Positions 32,225-41,910 of a DNA stretch of 64,000 bases are shown here, one piece after another. The position numbers were made by a program, and so were the translations under genes. The stretch is from Acidobacteriota bacterium (GTDB lineage Bacteria > Acidobacteriota > Terriglobia > Terriglobales > Acidobacteriaceae). The stretch spans positions 124,001 to 188,000 of the forward strand of contig JAJXZL010000005.1 of NCBI GenBank assembly GCA_021780075.1. The letters are read 5' to 3'. Each line of letters starts with the position of its first letter. Positions within the stretch are counted from its first letter, which is position 1. The notes beneath the pieces were generated by a model. It was given only the letters and a program-made list of their open reading frames with translations. It did not search any database and was not told where the DNA came from.

Positions 32225-33369
32225 GGATTGACGACCGCCGCGCGAGGCTCATGAAGTTCGCCCCCAGCGCGGGCGACAAAACGCAGGATTTCAGGGGCGA
32301 TGTCGGCGAGAGGGAGCACTTGTTGCGCGAGGCCTGCAACAGCCACCGCGCCGGGCATGCCCCAGATCGTGCTGGTGGCTCTGTCCTGCGCCAGCACGGC
32401 ACCGCCGTGCGCGCGAATGACGCGGCATCCGGCCAGCCCGTCCGAGCCCATGCCGGTGAGAACAACGGCAAGCACACCTGCGCCATAGGCTGCGGCTGCG
32501 GAGCGGAAGAGCACATCGACGGCGGGGCGGCAGTGATTTTCCGGCGGCGCCTGGGTGAGATGGAGGGTCGCGGGCCCACCGGCAAGAGAGGGCGCAAGCA
32601 CCTCAAGGTGCCAGTTGCCGCGGGCAATGTGAATAGCGCCGGGGCTCAGCCGGTCCCCCTCGGCGGCTTCGCTCACGCGCAAACGGCAGCGCTGGTTGAG
32701 GCGTTCAGCCAGCATCCGGGTAAACAATTCAGGCATGTGCTGCACGACCAGCACGGGAAGGGGAAAGCCCGCGGGCAATGCCGACAGCAGCACATCAAGC
32801 GCCGCCGGTCCGCCGGTGGAGACGCCGATGACAAGCACTGCCGGAGCGGAAGAGATGGGCTGCGCCTGCGGTGGAGCAGCCCGGAGCGGTGAAGCCCTGG
32901 TCGGGAGAATCGCAAGGCGCGGCGCGGCGGCGAAGGGTGGCTGTTCCCGTGCAGGGCTGGTCAGAGCGTGAATGCGGGGGAGAAGCTCCCGAGAAAGTGC
33001 CTGCAATGCGTCCTCGCGGGTGGCCTGTGCGACGGGCTTGGCCACGTAGTCTGAGGCTCCGCCGGCGAGGGCTTCGATGGTGACCCTGGCTCCGCGCTGT
33101 GTGAGCGAACTGCACATGATGACCGGCATCCGGTGCCCGCGTGCGCGCAATTCCCTGACGGTAACGAGCCCATCCATGACGGGCATTTCAACATCGAGCA
33201 GCACCAGGTCAGGATGTAGGCTTGCGAGGATGCCCAGCGCGGATTGTCCATCAGCAGCGGTGCCTGCGACTTCCAGTGCGGGGTCCGCGATGACTGCGGA
33301 ACGAAGCAGGCTGCGCATGACCGCGGAGTCGTCCACGATAAGGATGCGGGTGCGACGGACGACGCCCAT
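32221..33369 (-). CDS. cheB: Chemotaxis response regulator methylesterase CheB
   Basis: A 382-aa enzyme that demethylates or deamidates chemoreceptors. The receiver domain has VDDSAVMR and phosphoacceptor Asp59 in LLDVEMPVMDG. After a Pro/Ala-rich linker, the methylesterase domain shows the Ser in IGVSTGGPAALDVLL, the His in VQHMPELFTRML and the Asp in LTGMGSDGLAG. It lies between cheY (3-base gap) and cheR (4-base overlap). Confidence 0.94.
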   Translation of the reverse strand: MGVVRRTRILIVDDSAVMRSLLRSAVIADPALEVAGTAADGQSALGILASLHPDLVLLDVEMPVMDGLVTVRELRARGHRMPVIMCSSLTQRGARVTIEALAGGASDYVAKPVAQATREDALQALSRELLPRIHALTSPAREQPPFAAAPRLAILPTRASPLRAAPPQAQPISSAPAVLVIGVSTGGPAALDVLLSALPAGFPLPVLVVQHMPELFTRMLAERLNQRCRLRVSEAAEGDRLSPGAIHIARGNWHLEVLAPSLAGGPATLHLTQAPPENHCRPAVDVLFRSAAAAYGAGVLAVVLTGMGSDGLAGCRVIRAHGGAVLAQDRATSTIWGMPGAVAVAGLAQQVLPLADIAPEILRFVARAGGELHEPRAAVVNP

Positions 33370-33372
33370 GCT

Positions 33373-33741
33373 TCAGTTCTCCACCAGCCCGAGCATGGCC
33401 AGCTTCTCTGAGAGGGCCTCGTCGTCAAAGGGCTTCATCAGATATTCGTCGGCCCCGGCTTCGATGGCGCGCTGGATGGATTCGTTCTCGGACTCGGTGG
33501 TGACCATGATGACGCGGACCGAGGCAAAGCCCTCTGCGCGCATGCGCTGGAGCATGTCAAAGCCGTTCATCAAAGGCATATTCCAATCCACCAGCACGAG
33601 ATTGAAGAGGCTGCCGGAATGGAGCAGGTCAAGCCCGGTGAGGCCGTCGCCGGCCTCTTCGCACTCGATGCCCATCTCTTCAAGCAGGCTGCGCAGGTAG
33701 CCGCGCACAAATCGGGAATCGTCGACAATAAGCGCTCGCAT
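33373..33741 (-). CDS. cheY: CheY-like single-domain response regulator
   Basis: A 122-aa receiver domain: acidic pocket VDDSRF, phosphoacceptor Asp52 in LVDWNMPLMNG, the conserved Thr in MVTTESE, and Lys in YLMKPFDDE. No output domain. I set the start at MRALIVDD (33741); a longer frame upstream has an unlikely N-terminal extension. It should carry the CheA signal to the flagellar motor or another target. Confidence 0.93.
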   Translation of the reverse strand: MRALIVDDSRFVRGYLRSLLEEMGIECEEAGDGLTGLDLLHSGSLFNLVLVDWNMPLMNGFDMLQRMRAEGFASVRVIMVTTESENESIQRAIEAGADEYLMKPFDDEALSEKLAMLGLVEN

Positions 33742-33757
33742 GGTGGCCTTTCTCGGG

Positions 33758-34243
33758 TTATGAGGTGCGAGCCGCGCCCAGCCGGATGGGGTCAAGACGC
33801 TCGGGATCGAGCATCACGAGCAGGCCGCCCTTGAGCTTGTAGGCTCCGGAGAACAGGTCTTTTCTGTATTCGTCGAGAGTGGAGGGGTTGGGTTCGTGGT
33901 CGGCCGCGGGCAACGTGAGCACCTCGCCTACCGAGTCAACCAGCAGGCCAAAGCAGCCGCCGGGACTTTCGAGAATCAGGATGTCCTGGAGCGCGTCAAG
34001 GAGCGGCAGCCCGAGCAACTGGCGCAGACTCACCGTGGTGAGCACGTCGCCGCGGTAGTGGACCAGTCCGCCCACAAAGCGGGGCGCCAGCGGCACCGGC
34101 TGCGGCCGGGCCGAGCCGACAATCTCAAGGATGTGGTGGATGGGTACGCCAAACAGTGCCTGCTCGAGACGCACGGAGCAGATTTCCACCAGCGCCGACG
34201 CTGATTTTTCCATGCGATGCAACACCGCTGCCTGTGTGCTCAT
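33758..34243 (-). CDS. cheW: Chemotaxis coupling protein CheW
   Basis: A 161-aa single-domain CheW that links receptors to CheA. Family features are VRLEQALFGVPIHHILEIV, FVGGLVHYRGDVLTTVSLR and FGLLVDSVGEVLTLP. The ATG at 34243 overlaps the cheA stop (ATGA), indicating translational coupling, and a 16-base gap separates it from cheY. Confidence 0.92.
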   Translation of the reverse strand: MSTQAAVLHRMEKSASALVEICSVRLEQALFGVPIHHILEIVGSARPQPVPLAPRFVGGLVHYRGDVLTTVSLRQLLGLPLLDALQDILILESPGGCFGLLVDSVGEVLTLPAADHEPNPSTLDEYRKDLFSGAYKLKGGLLVMLDPERLDPIRLGAARTS

Positions 34244-36435
34244 CGAACTGTCTCCGTCAACTGGCTCCATTCGCCTGCTGCGCTTTCGCATGCAGGCAAC
34301 TGAGCCACCGCGCTCAGGTCCACCACACCGGTGACGCGGTTTCTGAGCAGAGTGACGCCGCTGCTGCGCTGGCTTGTACCGGCATCCAAAAGGTCGCCGC
34401 CCGCTGCCACATCCAGCACGTGCGAGACAGCGATGCCCACGTGGCGGCTTCCGTCGCGGCAGATAACCACGACGATCTGGGCTTCTGGATTGTTCTGCAC
34501 GGCCGCGAGCACCCCGCCCGTGTCTTCCACCGGCAGTAACTGGCCAGCGAAGTTGAGCACCGGGCGGTAGCCGATGTACTCGATGCGCGAGACTGAAAGC
34601 TGCTCGATGCGCAACACCTCGGCCAAGGGCACGGCGGCCTGGCGTCCGGCAGCCTCCACCAGCAGGTACTCGGCGGCGCGCGCGGCGGTGGTTGCCGCAT
34701 CGTCTGCTGTGTGGCGCGCGGTATCCTCTTCGCCGCTCATGGCGACGCCGGCGCGCATGGCGATGGCGCCGGGGTCGAGGATAAGCGCCAGATCGCCGTT
34801 GCCCAGAACCGTTGCGCCGGAGTAAAGACCGATATCCTTGAGCACGGCGCTGAGCGGCTTGACGACAATCTCTTCGGGATCGGCAAGCCCATCGACGACC
34901 AAGCCGAAGCGACGTCCATCGGCATCAAGGACGGCAATGAAATGGTCGCGCCCGGCAGCCCGCTCGCGTTCTGTAGCGAGAACAAGGAGGCGATCGAGAA
35001 AGACAAGCGGCAGCAGCTTACCGCGCAAACGGTAGAGCGGCGCAGCTTCAATCCACTCAATGGCGCTTGCGGCCTGCTCGGGAGGAATGCGGACCAGTTC
35101 CGATAACGCGCCCTGGGGCAACGCAAAGCTCTGGCCCACACTGCGTACGATGAGCGCGGGAATGATGGCCAGCGTGAGCGGAATTCGCAGGCGCAGGGTT
35201 GTGCCTTTGCCGACGCGTGCGTCGATTTCAACCTTGCCGCCAATCTTTTCGACGTTGGTGCGGACTACGTCCATGCCGACGCCGCGGCCACTGACGCTGG
35301 TGATCTGGGCGGCGGTGGAAAAGCCCGGCAGGAAGATAAGCTGGAGGAGTTCGCGCTCGGACAATTGCGCGGCGCGCACGGCGGTGATGAGGCCGCACTC
35401 AATGGCCTTGGCGCGAATCTTGTCCACGGCGATGCCCGCGCCGTCATCGGATACCTCAACAATGACGTGGCTTCCCTGCTGCGCGGCACGCAGCCGGAGC
35501 GTGCCTTCGGGAGCCTTGCCCGCGGCCTCACGCACCGCTGGCGGCTCAATGCCATGATCGAGCGCGTTGCGCACGGCATGCGTGAGCGGGTCCTTGATGG
35601 CCTCAAGCAAGCTTTTGTCGAGTTCAGTTTCCTGGCCCTCCATCTGCAGGCGGACACGGCGATGGAGCGTCTGCGAGAGATCGCGGACGATGCGCGGCAT
35701 CTTGGAGAAGATGTTGGATACCGGCTGCATGCGCGCCTTCATCACGGACTCGCGCAGGTCCGCCGTGACCATGTCGAGGCGGCGGGACAACAGCGTCAGC
35801 GCAGGATCGGAGGCCGTAGCCTGCAAAACTTGATTGCGGGTGAGCACCAGCTCGCCCACCAGATTCATCATGCGGTTCAGCAGGGTTACATCTACGCGCA
35901 GGGTGCTTTCAGCGGCGGAATTCGCCTGGGCACGCGAACGGGCTGCGTCGGGCTCGCATTCCTCGGGTGCGCTCAGCGCGGAGACGGGAAGCATCTCGAG
36001 GGCAGAAGCTGAAGTCACGGCGGTGGAGACAAGGGCTGGCCGCATGACAGCCAACTGTGCCGGTGTCTGCAACTGCTCCAGCCGGCAGATGAGTTCAGCG
36101 TCTTCGCCCTCGCCTTCGTGATTCTCGGCTTCGATGGTTCTGAGAATGGAGCGCAGCCCATCGAGAAGCTGCAGCAATCCGGTGATCACGGGCGCGCTGG
36201 CGGACAGCTTGCCATCGCGCAGCAGGCCGAGCAGGTTTTCACCGGCGTGGGCCAGGCGCTCAAGCCGCTTGAAGCCAAGAAAGCCGGTGGTTCCCTTAAT
36301 GGTGTGCACCGAGCGGAAGATCTCCGCCAGCAGGGCCGTGCCGTCTGGCTGCTCCTCCAGGTCGGTGAGGCAGCGCTCCATGCGGTCCAGACCTTCCTGG
36401 CTCTCGATCAGGAATTCCCTTGTCAAATCATCCAT
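34240..36435 (-). CDS. cheA: Chemotaxis histidine kinase CheA
   Basis: A 731-aa kinase. The N-terminal Hpt domain has the phosphorylated His44 in FRSVHTIKGTTGFLG. A dimerisation domain follows (TLLNRMMNLVGELVLTRNQV), then the ATP-binding domain (HAVRNALDHGIEPPAVR, VSDDGAGI, GFSTAAQITSVSGRGVGMD). Two CheW-like domains make up the C-terminal third (one around IPALIVRSVGQSFALP, a second around AEYLLVEAAGRQAAVP), one more than in E. coli CheA. No clear CheY-binding P2 domain is visible. The start MDDLTREF at 36435 is chosen over a longer frame. It is the first gene of the che operon and diverges from the cytidine deaminase gene. Confidence 0.93.
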   Translation of the reverse strand: MDDLTREFLIESQEGLDRMERCLTDLEEQPDGTALLAEIFRSVHTIKGTTGFLGFKRLERLAHAGENLLGLLRDGKLSASAPVITGLLQLLDGLRSILRTIEAENHEGEGEDAELICRLEQLQTPAQLAVMRPALVSTAVTSASALEMLPVSALSAPEECEPDAARSRAQANSAAESTLRVDVTLLNRMMNLVGELVLTRNQVLQATASDPALTLLSRRLDMVTADLRESVMKARMQPVSNIFSKMPRIVRDLSQTLHRRVRLQMEGQETELDKSLLEAIKDPLTHAVRNALDHGIEPPAVREAAGKAPEGTLRLRAAQQGSHVIVEVSDDGAGIAVDKIRAKAIECGLITAVRAAQLSERELLQLIFLPGFSTAAQITSVSGRGVGMDVVRTNVEKIGGKVEIDARVGKGTTLRLRIPLTLAIIPALIVRSVGQSFALPQGALSELVRIPPEQAASAIEWIEAAPLYRLRGKLLPLVFLDRLLVLATERERAAGRDHFIAVLDADGRRFGLVVDGLADPEEIVVKPLSAVLKDIGLYSGATVLGNGDLALILDPGAIAMRAGVAMSGEEDTARHTADDAATTAARAAEYLLVEAAGRQAAVPLAEVLRIEQLSVSRIEYIGYRPVLNFAGQLLPVEDTGGVLAAVQNNPEAQIVVVICRDGSRHVGIAVSHVLDVAAGGDLLDAGTSQRSSGVTLLRNRVTGVVDLSAVAQLPACESAAGEWSQLTETVR

Positions 36436-36613
36436 TGCACCCAACCGTCCGCCCGGCCGCGACCGCGTCTCGGAACCAAAAGCTTTCAAAGATATTTATC
36501 GGATGGATCGTGCGCAGACTTTAGGACCACTCAGGACACGCAGGACAGGCATGTACAGCGGGCGCGGAAATGGATTAGCCTCAGAGTTCATGCAGTCTGC
36601 AGGTGGATGTCTT

Positions 36614-37033
36614 ATGGATGCAGGGATAAAGGATGAGCTGGCGTTGGACGATTTGCTCCGGTGCGCGCGCGAAGCGGCGGAGCGCGCCTATGCACCGTAT
36701 TCGAGCTTCCGCGTGGGCGCGGCGCTCAAGTTGACCGGCGGCGCAGTTGTGACCGGAGCCAACGTGGAAAACGCGAGCTATGGGCTCACCATCTGCGCGG
36801 AGCGCGCGGCACTCGTGCGTGCCGTAAGCGAGTTCGGCCCTGAAATTCGCATTGCAGCGGTGGCTGTGACCAACCTGAACGATGCCGCCAGTCCGCCGTG
36901 CGGAGCCTGCCGGCAGACGCTGGCCGAGTTCATTCTTCCGGATGCGCCGGTGATCTTTTCCGCTGAGGACGGAGTGCGGACGATGCCTTTCTCCGCGCTG
37001 CTGCCACAGGCGTTTGTGAAGCAACGGAAGTGA
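36614..37033 (+). CDS. cdd: Cytidine deaminase
   Basis: A 139-aa homotetramer-type zinc enzyme that converts cytidine or deoxycytidine to the uridine form. Zinc and catalytic residues are visible: Cys61 and Glu63 in CAERAAL, Cys96 and Cys99 in PPCGACRQ. AGGTGGA at 36601-36607 supports the ATG at 36614 against the longer frame. It is the first gene of a nucleoside salvage cluster with the phosphorylase gene 13 bases downstream. A 178-base gap separates it from cheA. Confidence 0.95.
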   Translation: MDAGIKDELALDDLLRCAREAAERAYAPYSSFRVGAALKLTGGAVVTGANVENASYGLTICAERAALVRAVSEFGPEIRIAAVAVTNLNDAASPPCGACRQTLAEFILPDAPVIFSAEDGVRTMPFSALLPQAFVKQRK

Positions 37034-37046
37034 GGGCGGCGCGGCG

Positions 37047-38444
37047 ATGAACGACCTGAAGAAAGCCCCGGACAAAAGCAGTTCCTCTCCGCTCCACACC
37101 ATCGACCTGATTCGCAAGAAGCGTGACGGCGGCGCGCTGGACGCGCACGAGATTGGCTTTCTTGTGGCGGGTGCGGCAGACGGGTCCATTCCGCTGGAAC
37201 AGCTTGCGGCATGGCTGATGGCGGCGTGGCTGCGCGGGCTCACGGTGGAAGAGACGCGTGCGCTGACGATGGCCATGCGCGACTCGGGCGAGAAGTTTTC
37301 TCCGCGCGGGCTGGGCAAAGTGGCCGTGGACAAGCACTCGACCGGCGGCGTGGGCGACAAGACCAGCTTCCTTGTCGCTCCGCTGGCGGCGGCGTGCGGT
37401 CTGGCAGTGCCCATGATCAGCGGGCGCGCGCTGGGGCACACGGGCGGAACGCTGGACAAGGTGGAGGCGGTTCCAGGCTACAGGACGACGCTGACGTTGA
37501 AGGAATTTGAGGCGGTGCTGGCCCAATGCGGCGCGTCCATCGTGAGCCAGACTCCGGAGCTTGTGCCTGCGGACCGCGTGCTGTATGCGTTGCGTGACCG
37601 CACGGGGACGGTGGAGAGTCCGGGGCTAATCTGCGCATCCATCTTGAGCAAGAAACTTGCGGCAGGGCTGGACGCGCTGGTTCTGGACGTGAAGACCGGC
37701 TCAGGCTCTTTTCTGCGCAAGCGCGAGGACGCCGAGTACCTGGCAGCGCTGATGGTGGCAACGGCCGAGGCCGCTGGAACGCGCACAGTGGCCCTGATGA
37801 CCGACATGAGCCAGCCGCTGGGACGCATGGCGGGCAACTGGATCGAGCTTGCGGAGTGCGTAAGGCTGTTGCGCGGCGAGCGTCCGGACGGAAGCGAGGA
37901 TCTGCGCGAACTGTCACTGCGGCTGGCGGGCTGGATGATTCATCTGGGCGGCAAAGCCGCTACGCCTGAGCAGGGCTTTGCGCTGGCCGAAAGAGCGCTG
38001 GCAGACGGCTCGGCGCTGCGCGTGTTTCTGGAGATGGTGGCGGCGCAGGGCGGCGATGCTTCAGTCTTCAATGACCTGACGGGGTTCCACAAACCTGGCG
38101 CGACGCTGATCGTCGAGGCGTGGGAGAGCGGCTACGTGAGCGAGATGGATGCAACTTCGCTTGGCTGGGCGGTGCAGCGACTGGGTGCGGGCCGCGAGAG
38201 GTCTGGCGAGCCGGTTGATCCGCACGCGGGGATTGAATTCCACGCGCGGCGCGGGGCGCATATTGAACGCGGACAGCCGCTGGCAACGCTGTACGCAACG
38301 ACGCAAGAGAAACTGGCCGAGCCGGCGGCGCTGCTGAAACAAGCAATCCGTTTCTCCGCGACGCCGCCCGACGCCGTGCCGCTGGTGAGCCGCGTGTTTT
38401 CGCGTGAAAGCGCCGAGGCGTATTTGCGCGATGCTGTAAGGTAA
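37047..38444 (+). CDS. Pyrimidine-nucleoside (thymidine) phosphorylase
   Basis: A 465-aa cytoplasmic enzyme that splits thymidine, uridine or deoxyuridine with phosphate. The family signature region is complete (KHSTGGVGDKTSFL, then SGRALGHTGGTLDKVEA), and the C-terminal PYNP domain follows from about residue 350. It takes the uridine made by cytidine deaminase. Thymidine versus broad pyrimidine specificity cannot be told from sequence, so no symbol is given. Confidence 0.93.
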   Translation: MNDLKKAPDKSSSSPLHTIDLIRKKRDGGALDAHEIGFLVAGAADGSIPLEQLAAWLMAAWLRGLTVEETRALTMAMRDSGEKFSPRGLGKVAVDKHSTGGVGDKTSFLVAPLAAACGLAVPMISGRALGHTGGTLDKVEAVPGYRTTLTLKEFEAVLAQCGASIVSQTPELVPADRVLYALRDRTGTVESPGLICASILSKKLAAGLDALVLDVKTGSGSFLRKREDAEYLAALMVATAEAAGTRTVALMTDMSQPLGRMAGNWIELAECVRLLRGERPDGSEDLRELSLRLAGWMIHLGGKAATPEQGFALAERALADGSALRVFLEMVAAQGGDASVFNDLTGFHKPGATLIVEAWESGYVSEMDATSLGWAVQRLGAGRERSGEPVDPHAGIEFHARRGAHIERGQPLATLYATTQEKLAEPAALLKQAIRFSATPPDAVPLVSRVFSRESAEAYLRDAVR

Positions 38445-38526
38445 TCGGATAGACCGCAGAGATTATGGGCCAGTTGTCAAGGGACAGTGATTCCGCACCG
38501 TTGCCGGGGAAATAAGGAGCAATCGC

Positions 38527-39759
38527 TTGGATCGATATACGGGTGTGCTGGGGATTCTTGCCGTGCTTGCCGCGGCATGGCTGGGCTCGACGGACCGCAA
38601 ACATATCCGTTGGCGCACGGTGGCGTGGGGGCTGGGGCTGCAAGGCGTGTTTGCCTTCTTCGTATTGCGCTTTGACTATGGCCAGCGTGCGATGGCCTGG
38701 GCGGGCGACGTGGTGAACAACATGCTTGGTTCGACGGCGGCAGGCACCAAGGTTCTGTTTGGCGCGTTGGGCACTCCTTACACATCTCTGGGATCCATCT
38801 TTGCGTTTCAAGTGCTGCCGACAATCATCTTCATCTCCGCGTTTTTCGCGGTGCTTTACCACATCGGCGTGATGCAGATCATTATTCGCGGGCTGGCGTG
38901 GGTGATGCTGAAGACGATGCGCATCTCCGGCGCGGAGAGCATGAACGTGGCCGCTTCTATCTTCATGGGGCAGACGGAGGCGCCGCTGACGATCCGGCCG
39001 TTCCTGTCAAAGGCTACGCGCAGCGAGCTGATGACGATTATGACCAGCGGCATGGCGCATGTCTCGGGCGGGATCATGGCCATGTACATTGCCCAGGGCG
39101 TAGCGGCCAAACACCTGCTGGCCGCGGTGATCATGACATCGCCGGGCACAATTCTGATTTCAAAAATGCTGGTGCCGGAAACCGATGTCCCTGCGACCGA
39201 GGGGCGCGTTGTGATTCCGGAGGACGAGGCCCACAAGGATGAGAACCTGATTGGCGCGATTGCGCGCGGCACCATCGACGGCGGCAAGCTGGCGATGAAC
39301 GTGGCGATTATGCTCGTCAGCTTTCTGGCGCTGGTGGCGCTGCTCGACAGCCTGCTGGGCTGGGTGCACATGCACGCGGGACTGCACTGGGTTCCCGGCA
39401 GCCTGGGGCAGATTCTCGGATTCGTGTTTGCACCGGTGGCATGGCTCATCGGTGTTCCGTGGCATGACTGCGGCGCTATCGGCAACCTATTGGGCACGCG
39501 CATGGCGCTGAATGAGGTGATCGCTTACATCGCGCTTGGCGCACAGAAGGCGACCCTGTCACCGCGCTCGTTCACCATTGCCACGTTTGCCCTGTGCGGC
39601 TTTGCCAACCTGGGATCGATCGGGATGCAGATTGGCGGCATCGGCGCGCTCGTTCCCGAACGGCGCAACGACCTGGCACGGCTGGGCGTGCGGGCCATGC
39701 TGGCGGGGACGATGGCGAACCTGATTTCAGCCTCGATTGCGGGGATGTTTCTGGGCTAG
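38527..39759 (+). CDS. NupC-type concentrative nucleoside transporter
   Basis: A 410-aa inner-membrane symporter with about 9-10 membrane segments. Family features are GQTEAPLTIRPFL, MTSGMAHVSGGIMAMYI and CGFANLGSIGMQIGGIG. The TTG start at 38527 follows AAGGAGC. It brings nucleosides in for the neighbouring salvage enzymes. Confidence 0.92.
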   Translation: MDRYTGVLGILAVLAAAWLGSTDRKHIRWRTVAWGLGLQGVFAFFVLRFDYGQRAMAWAGDVVNNMLGSTAAGTKVLFGALGTPYTSLGSIFAFQVLPTIIFISAFFAVLYHIGVMQIIIRGLAWVMLKTMRISGAESMNVAASIFMGQTEAPLTIRPFLSKATRSELMTIMTSGMAHVSGGIMAMYIAQGVAAKHLLAAVIMTSPGTILISKMLVPETDVPATEGRVVIPEDEAHKDENLIGAIARGTIDGGKLAMNVAIMLVSFLALVALLDSLLGWVHMHAGLHWVPGSLGQILGFVFAPVAWLIGVPWHDCGAIGNLLGTRMALNEVIAYIALGAQKATLSPRSFTIATFALCGFANLGSIGMQIGGIGALVPERRNDLARLGVRAMLAGTMANLISASIAGMFLG

Positions 39760-39778
39760 GCGGCGGTCATGCTCGCGC

Positions 39779-40078
39779 TCAGCCATCAATCCGGCCTGCG
39801 GCGCGCTTCCGCCGCACCCGGTAAAGTAGCGTAAGAAACGTGACCGAACCACACGTAAGCAGGCTGGCGGCCATGCCCAGAGTCAGCGAGAGATCCCGCT
39901 GGAAGAGGCCGTGGACTATGCCGATGATCTGCAGTACGCTGAAGCCGCCGAAGGTAATGAGCGAGATACCCTCGTCGCTCTTCTTGCGCCACACGGCCAG
40001 CATCTGCGGTACAAAAAGCACGGCGTTGCCCAGGAGGCCCAGTCCAAAGATGACGGCGACAGTCTGCTTCATATTCAT
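39779..40078 (-). CDS. Small PQ-loop (SemiSWEET-like) membrane protein
   Basis: A 99-aa protein with three membrane helices. FVPQMLAVWRKKSDEGIS is the PQ-loop motif of SemiSWEET-type sugar transporters, which work as dimers of such three-helix units. It is the only minus-strand gene inside the nucleoside cluster, converging on nupC with 19 bases between stops. GGGAG 8 bases before the ATG at 40078 supports this start; a GTG/ATG-extended form from 40093 is possible. Substrate unknown. Confidence 0.72.
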   Translation of the reverse strand: MNMKQTVAVIFGLGLLGNAVLFVPQMLAVWRKKSDEGISLITFGGFSVLQIIGIVHGLFQRDLSLTLGMAASLLTCGSVTFLTLLYRVRRKRAAGRIDG

Positions 40079-40170
40079 AGGGAGGTCTCCCATCGGCGGG
40101 GCCGATTGATGGGTCTATCCTCTCATTGTGAGACAGTTGGATCTCAAAAAAGCGTACTATCGAGAGCAAA

Positions 40171-41043
40171 ATGAAGACGATGACTCACTTTGACCAGGTA
40201 AACGAAGCGGCCGCCTATGTGCGCGGCAAACTGGGCGGGCTGGCACCGCGCGTTGGCATGGTGCTGGGCTCAGGGCTGGGCGATGTGGCCGAGGTGGTCA
40301 CGAAGCGGGTCGTCGTGCCTTACGGCGAGATTCCCCACTTTCCACAATCCACGGTCGAGGGGCACACGGGACGGCTGGTAGCAGGGCGGCTGGGCGGCGC
40401 TGCTGTCGCGGTGATGCAGGGGCGTGTGCATTTCTATGAGGGCTACTCGCCGCGCCAGGTGACTTTTCCCTTGCGGGTGCTGGGGGCACTGGGAATCGAA
40501 GCGGTGGTACTGACCAACGCCGCAGGCGGCATTGACGACAGCTACCGGATAGGGCAGCTCGTGATCATTACCGACCACATCAATATGATGGGCTGGAATC
40601 CTCTGGTGGGACAGAATGAGCAGCGCTTCGCGCGCAAGACAGGCGCTGGGCAGCGCTTCCCTGACATGACCGAACCCTACGCGAAATGGATGCGGGAGCT
40701 GGCCCGCGACACTGCATCCACTGAGGGATTTGAGCTGGGCGAGGGTGTGTATGTGGCCGTGAGCGGACCCAGCTTTGAGACTCCCGCGGAGATTCGCGCG
40801 TATCGCAGCATGGGAGCCACTCTGGTGGGTATGTCCACAGTGCCGGAGACGATTGTGGCGCGGCACATGGGAATCCAGGTGCTGGGCATTTCCTGCGTGA
40901 CGAATCTGGCAGCGGGGCTGAGCTCCTCGCCCCTGAGTCACACGGAGGTATTTGAAACGGGGCGGCAGGTTCGCTGGCGTCTGGCCCGGCTGCTGGAGCA
41001 ACTGGGCCCCGGCATCTCAACACTGCTGGAAGCGGAACCGTGA
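40171..41043 (+). CDS. Purine nucleoside phosphorylase (PNP family)
   Basis: A 290-aa trimeric-type enzyme that splits inosine or guanosine with phosphate. Motifs include MVLGSGLGD (phosphate site), IPHFPQSTVEGHTGRLVAG, VMQGRVHFYEGYS and VLTNAAGGID, plus GPSFETPAEIRAYRSMGA. Its stop overlaps the GTG start of the uridine kinase gene. Starting residues before MTHFDQ are uncertain by one Met. Confidence 0.93.
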   Translation: MKTMTHFDQVNEAAAYVRGKLGGLAPRVGMVLGSGLGDVAEVVTKRVVVPYGEIPHFPQSTVEGHTGRLVAGRLGGAAVAVMQGRVHFYEGYSPRQVTFPLRVLGALGIEAVVLTNAAGGIDDSYRIGQLVIITDHINMMGWNPLVGQNEQRFARKTGAGQRFPDMTEPYAKWMRELARDTASTEGFELGEGVYVAVSGPSFETPAEIRAYRSMGATLVGMSTVPETIVARHMGIQVLGISCVTNLAAGLSSSPLSHTEVFETGRQVRWRLARLLEQLGPGISTLLEAEP

Positions 41044-41705
41044 GTGAATCGCCGCATGGGCAGCCGATGGCGCGGCTGCCGTTTCCGCCGGTGGTGCTGG
41101 GGATTGCGGGAGCCTCGGGCTCGGGCAAGACAACGCTGGCGGCTGAGCTGGCGCGGGAACTGGGCGGAGTGAACTTCCCGCTGGACAACTACTACCGCGA
41201 CTTGGCGCACCTGCCGCCGACCGAACGGGCACGGCAGAACTTCGATGATCCTGCCCTGATTGAGAGCTCACTGCTGGCAGCGCACATCGCGGCCCTGGCG
41301 CGCGGCGAAGCGATCGAGCGGCCAATCTACGATTTCTCAACCCACATCCGTATTCCAGATCGGACAACAACGGTGCGCGCGGGCACGTTTCTGCTGGTGG
41401 AAGGGCTGTTTGCGCTGCACTACACCGAGCTGCTGCCTCTCTACCAATTGCGCGTCTATGTGGATACGCCCGACGAAGTGTGCTTTGAGAGACGGCTTCG
41501 GCGGGACATGGAGGAGCGGGGTCGCACGGCGAAGTCAGTACAGCTGCAATATGAGGAAACGGTGCGGCCTGCAAGCCTTTTCTATGTACGGCCCTCGGCG
41601 GTACATGCGGATTTAACGCTGGACGGAACGGCCGCGCTGGACTGGAAGGTGGAACAGGTGCTGGCCGCTATGCGCGGTCGTGGACTGCTGCAGTTGCAGG
41701 CGTGA
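41040..41705 (+). CDS. udk: Uridine kinase
   Basis: A 221-aa cytoplasmic kinase that phosphorylates uridine or cytidine. Walker A is GASGSGKTT (residues about 24-32), then FPLDNYYRDL and FDDPALIESSLL, IYDFSTHIR and the lid region RRLRRDMEERGR. The GTG start overlaps the preceding stop (GTGA). It completes the route from imported nucleosides to nucleotides. Confidence 0.92.
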   Translation: MSESPHGQPMARLPFPPVVLGIAGASGSGKTTLAAELARELGGVNFPLDNYYRDLAHLPPTERARQNFDDPALIESSLLAAHIAALARGEAIERPIYDFSTHIRIPDRTTTVRAGTFLLVEGLFALHYTELLPLYQLRVYVDTPDEVCFERRLRRDMEERGRTAKSVQLQYEETVRPASLFYVRPSAVHADLTLDGTAALDWKVEQVLAAMRGRGLLQLQA

Positions 41706-41910
41706 AAAGCCGGCACACCTCTTTTGTTATTATCTAAATAGTTAACAGATCTCATCCCACCTTTGGCTACATGTGGATGTGCCCAATGTGGGAGAGCCAA
41801 ATTTTCGATTAGAAGCTATGCTGTCTTCGTATTAGCGGACAAGTTGCCTCCGCAAAAGATTCACAAGAAATCCATCTGCAGTTTGCGAACGTACCGGTAA
41901 TGTGAGGAAC

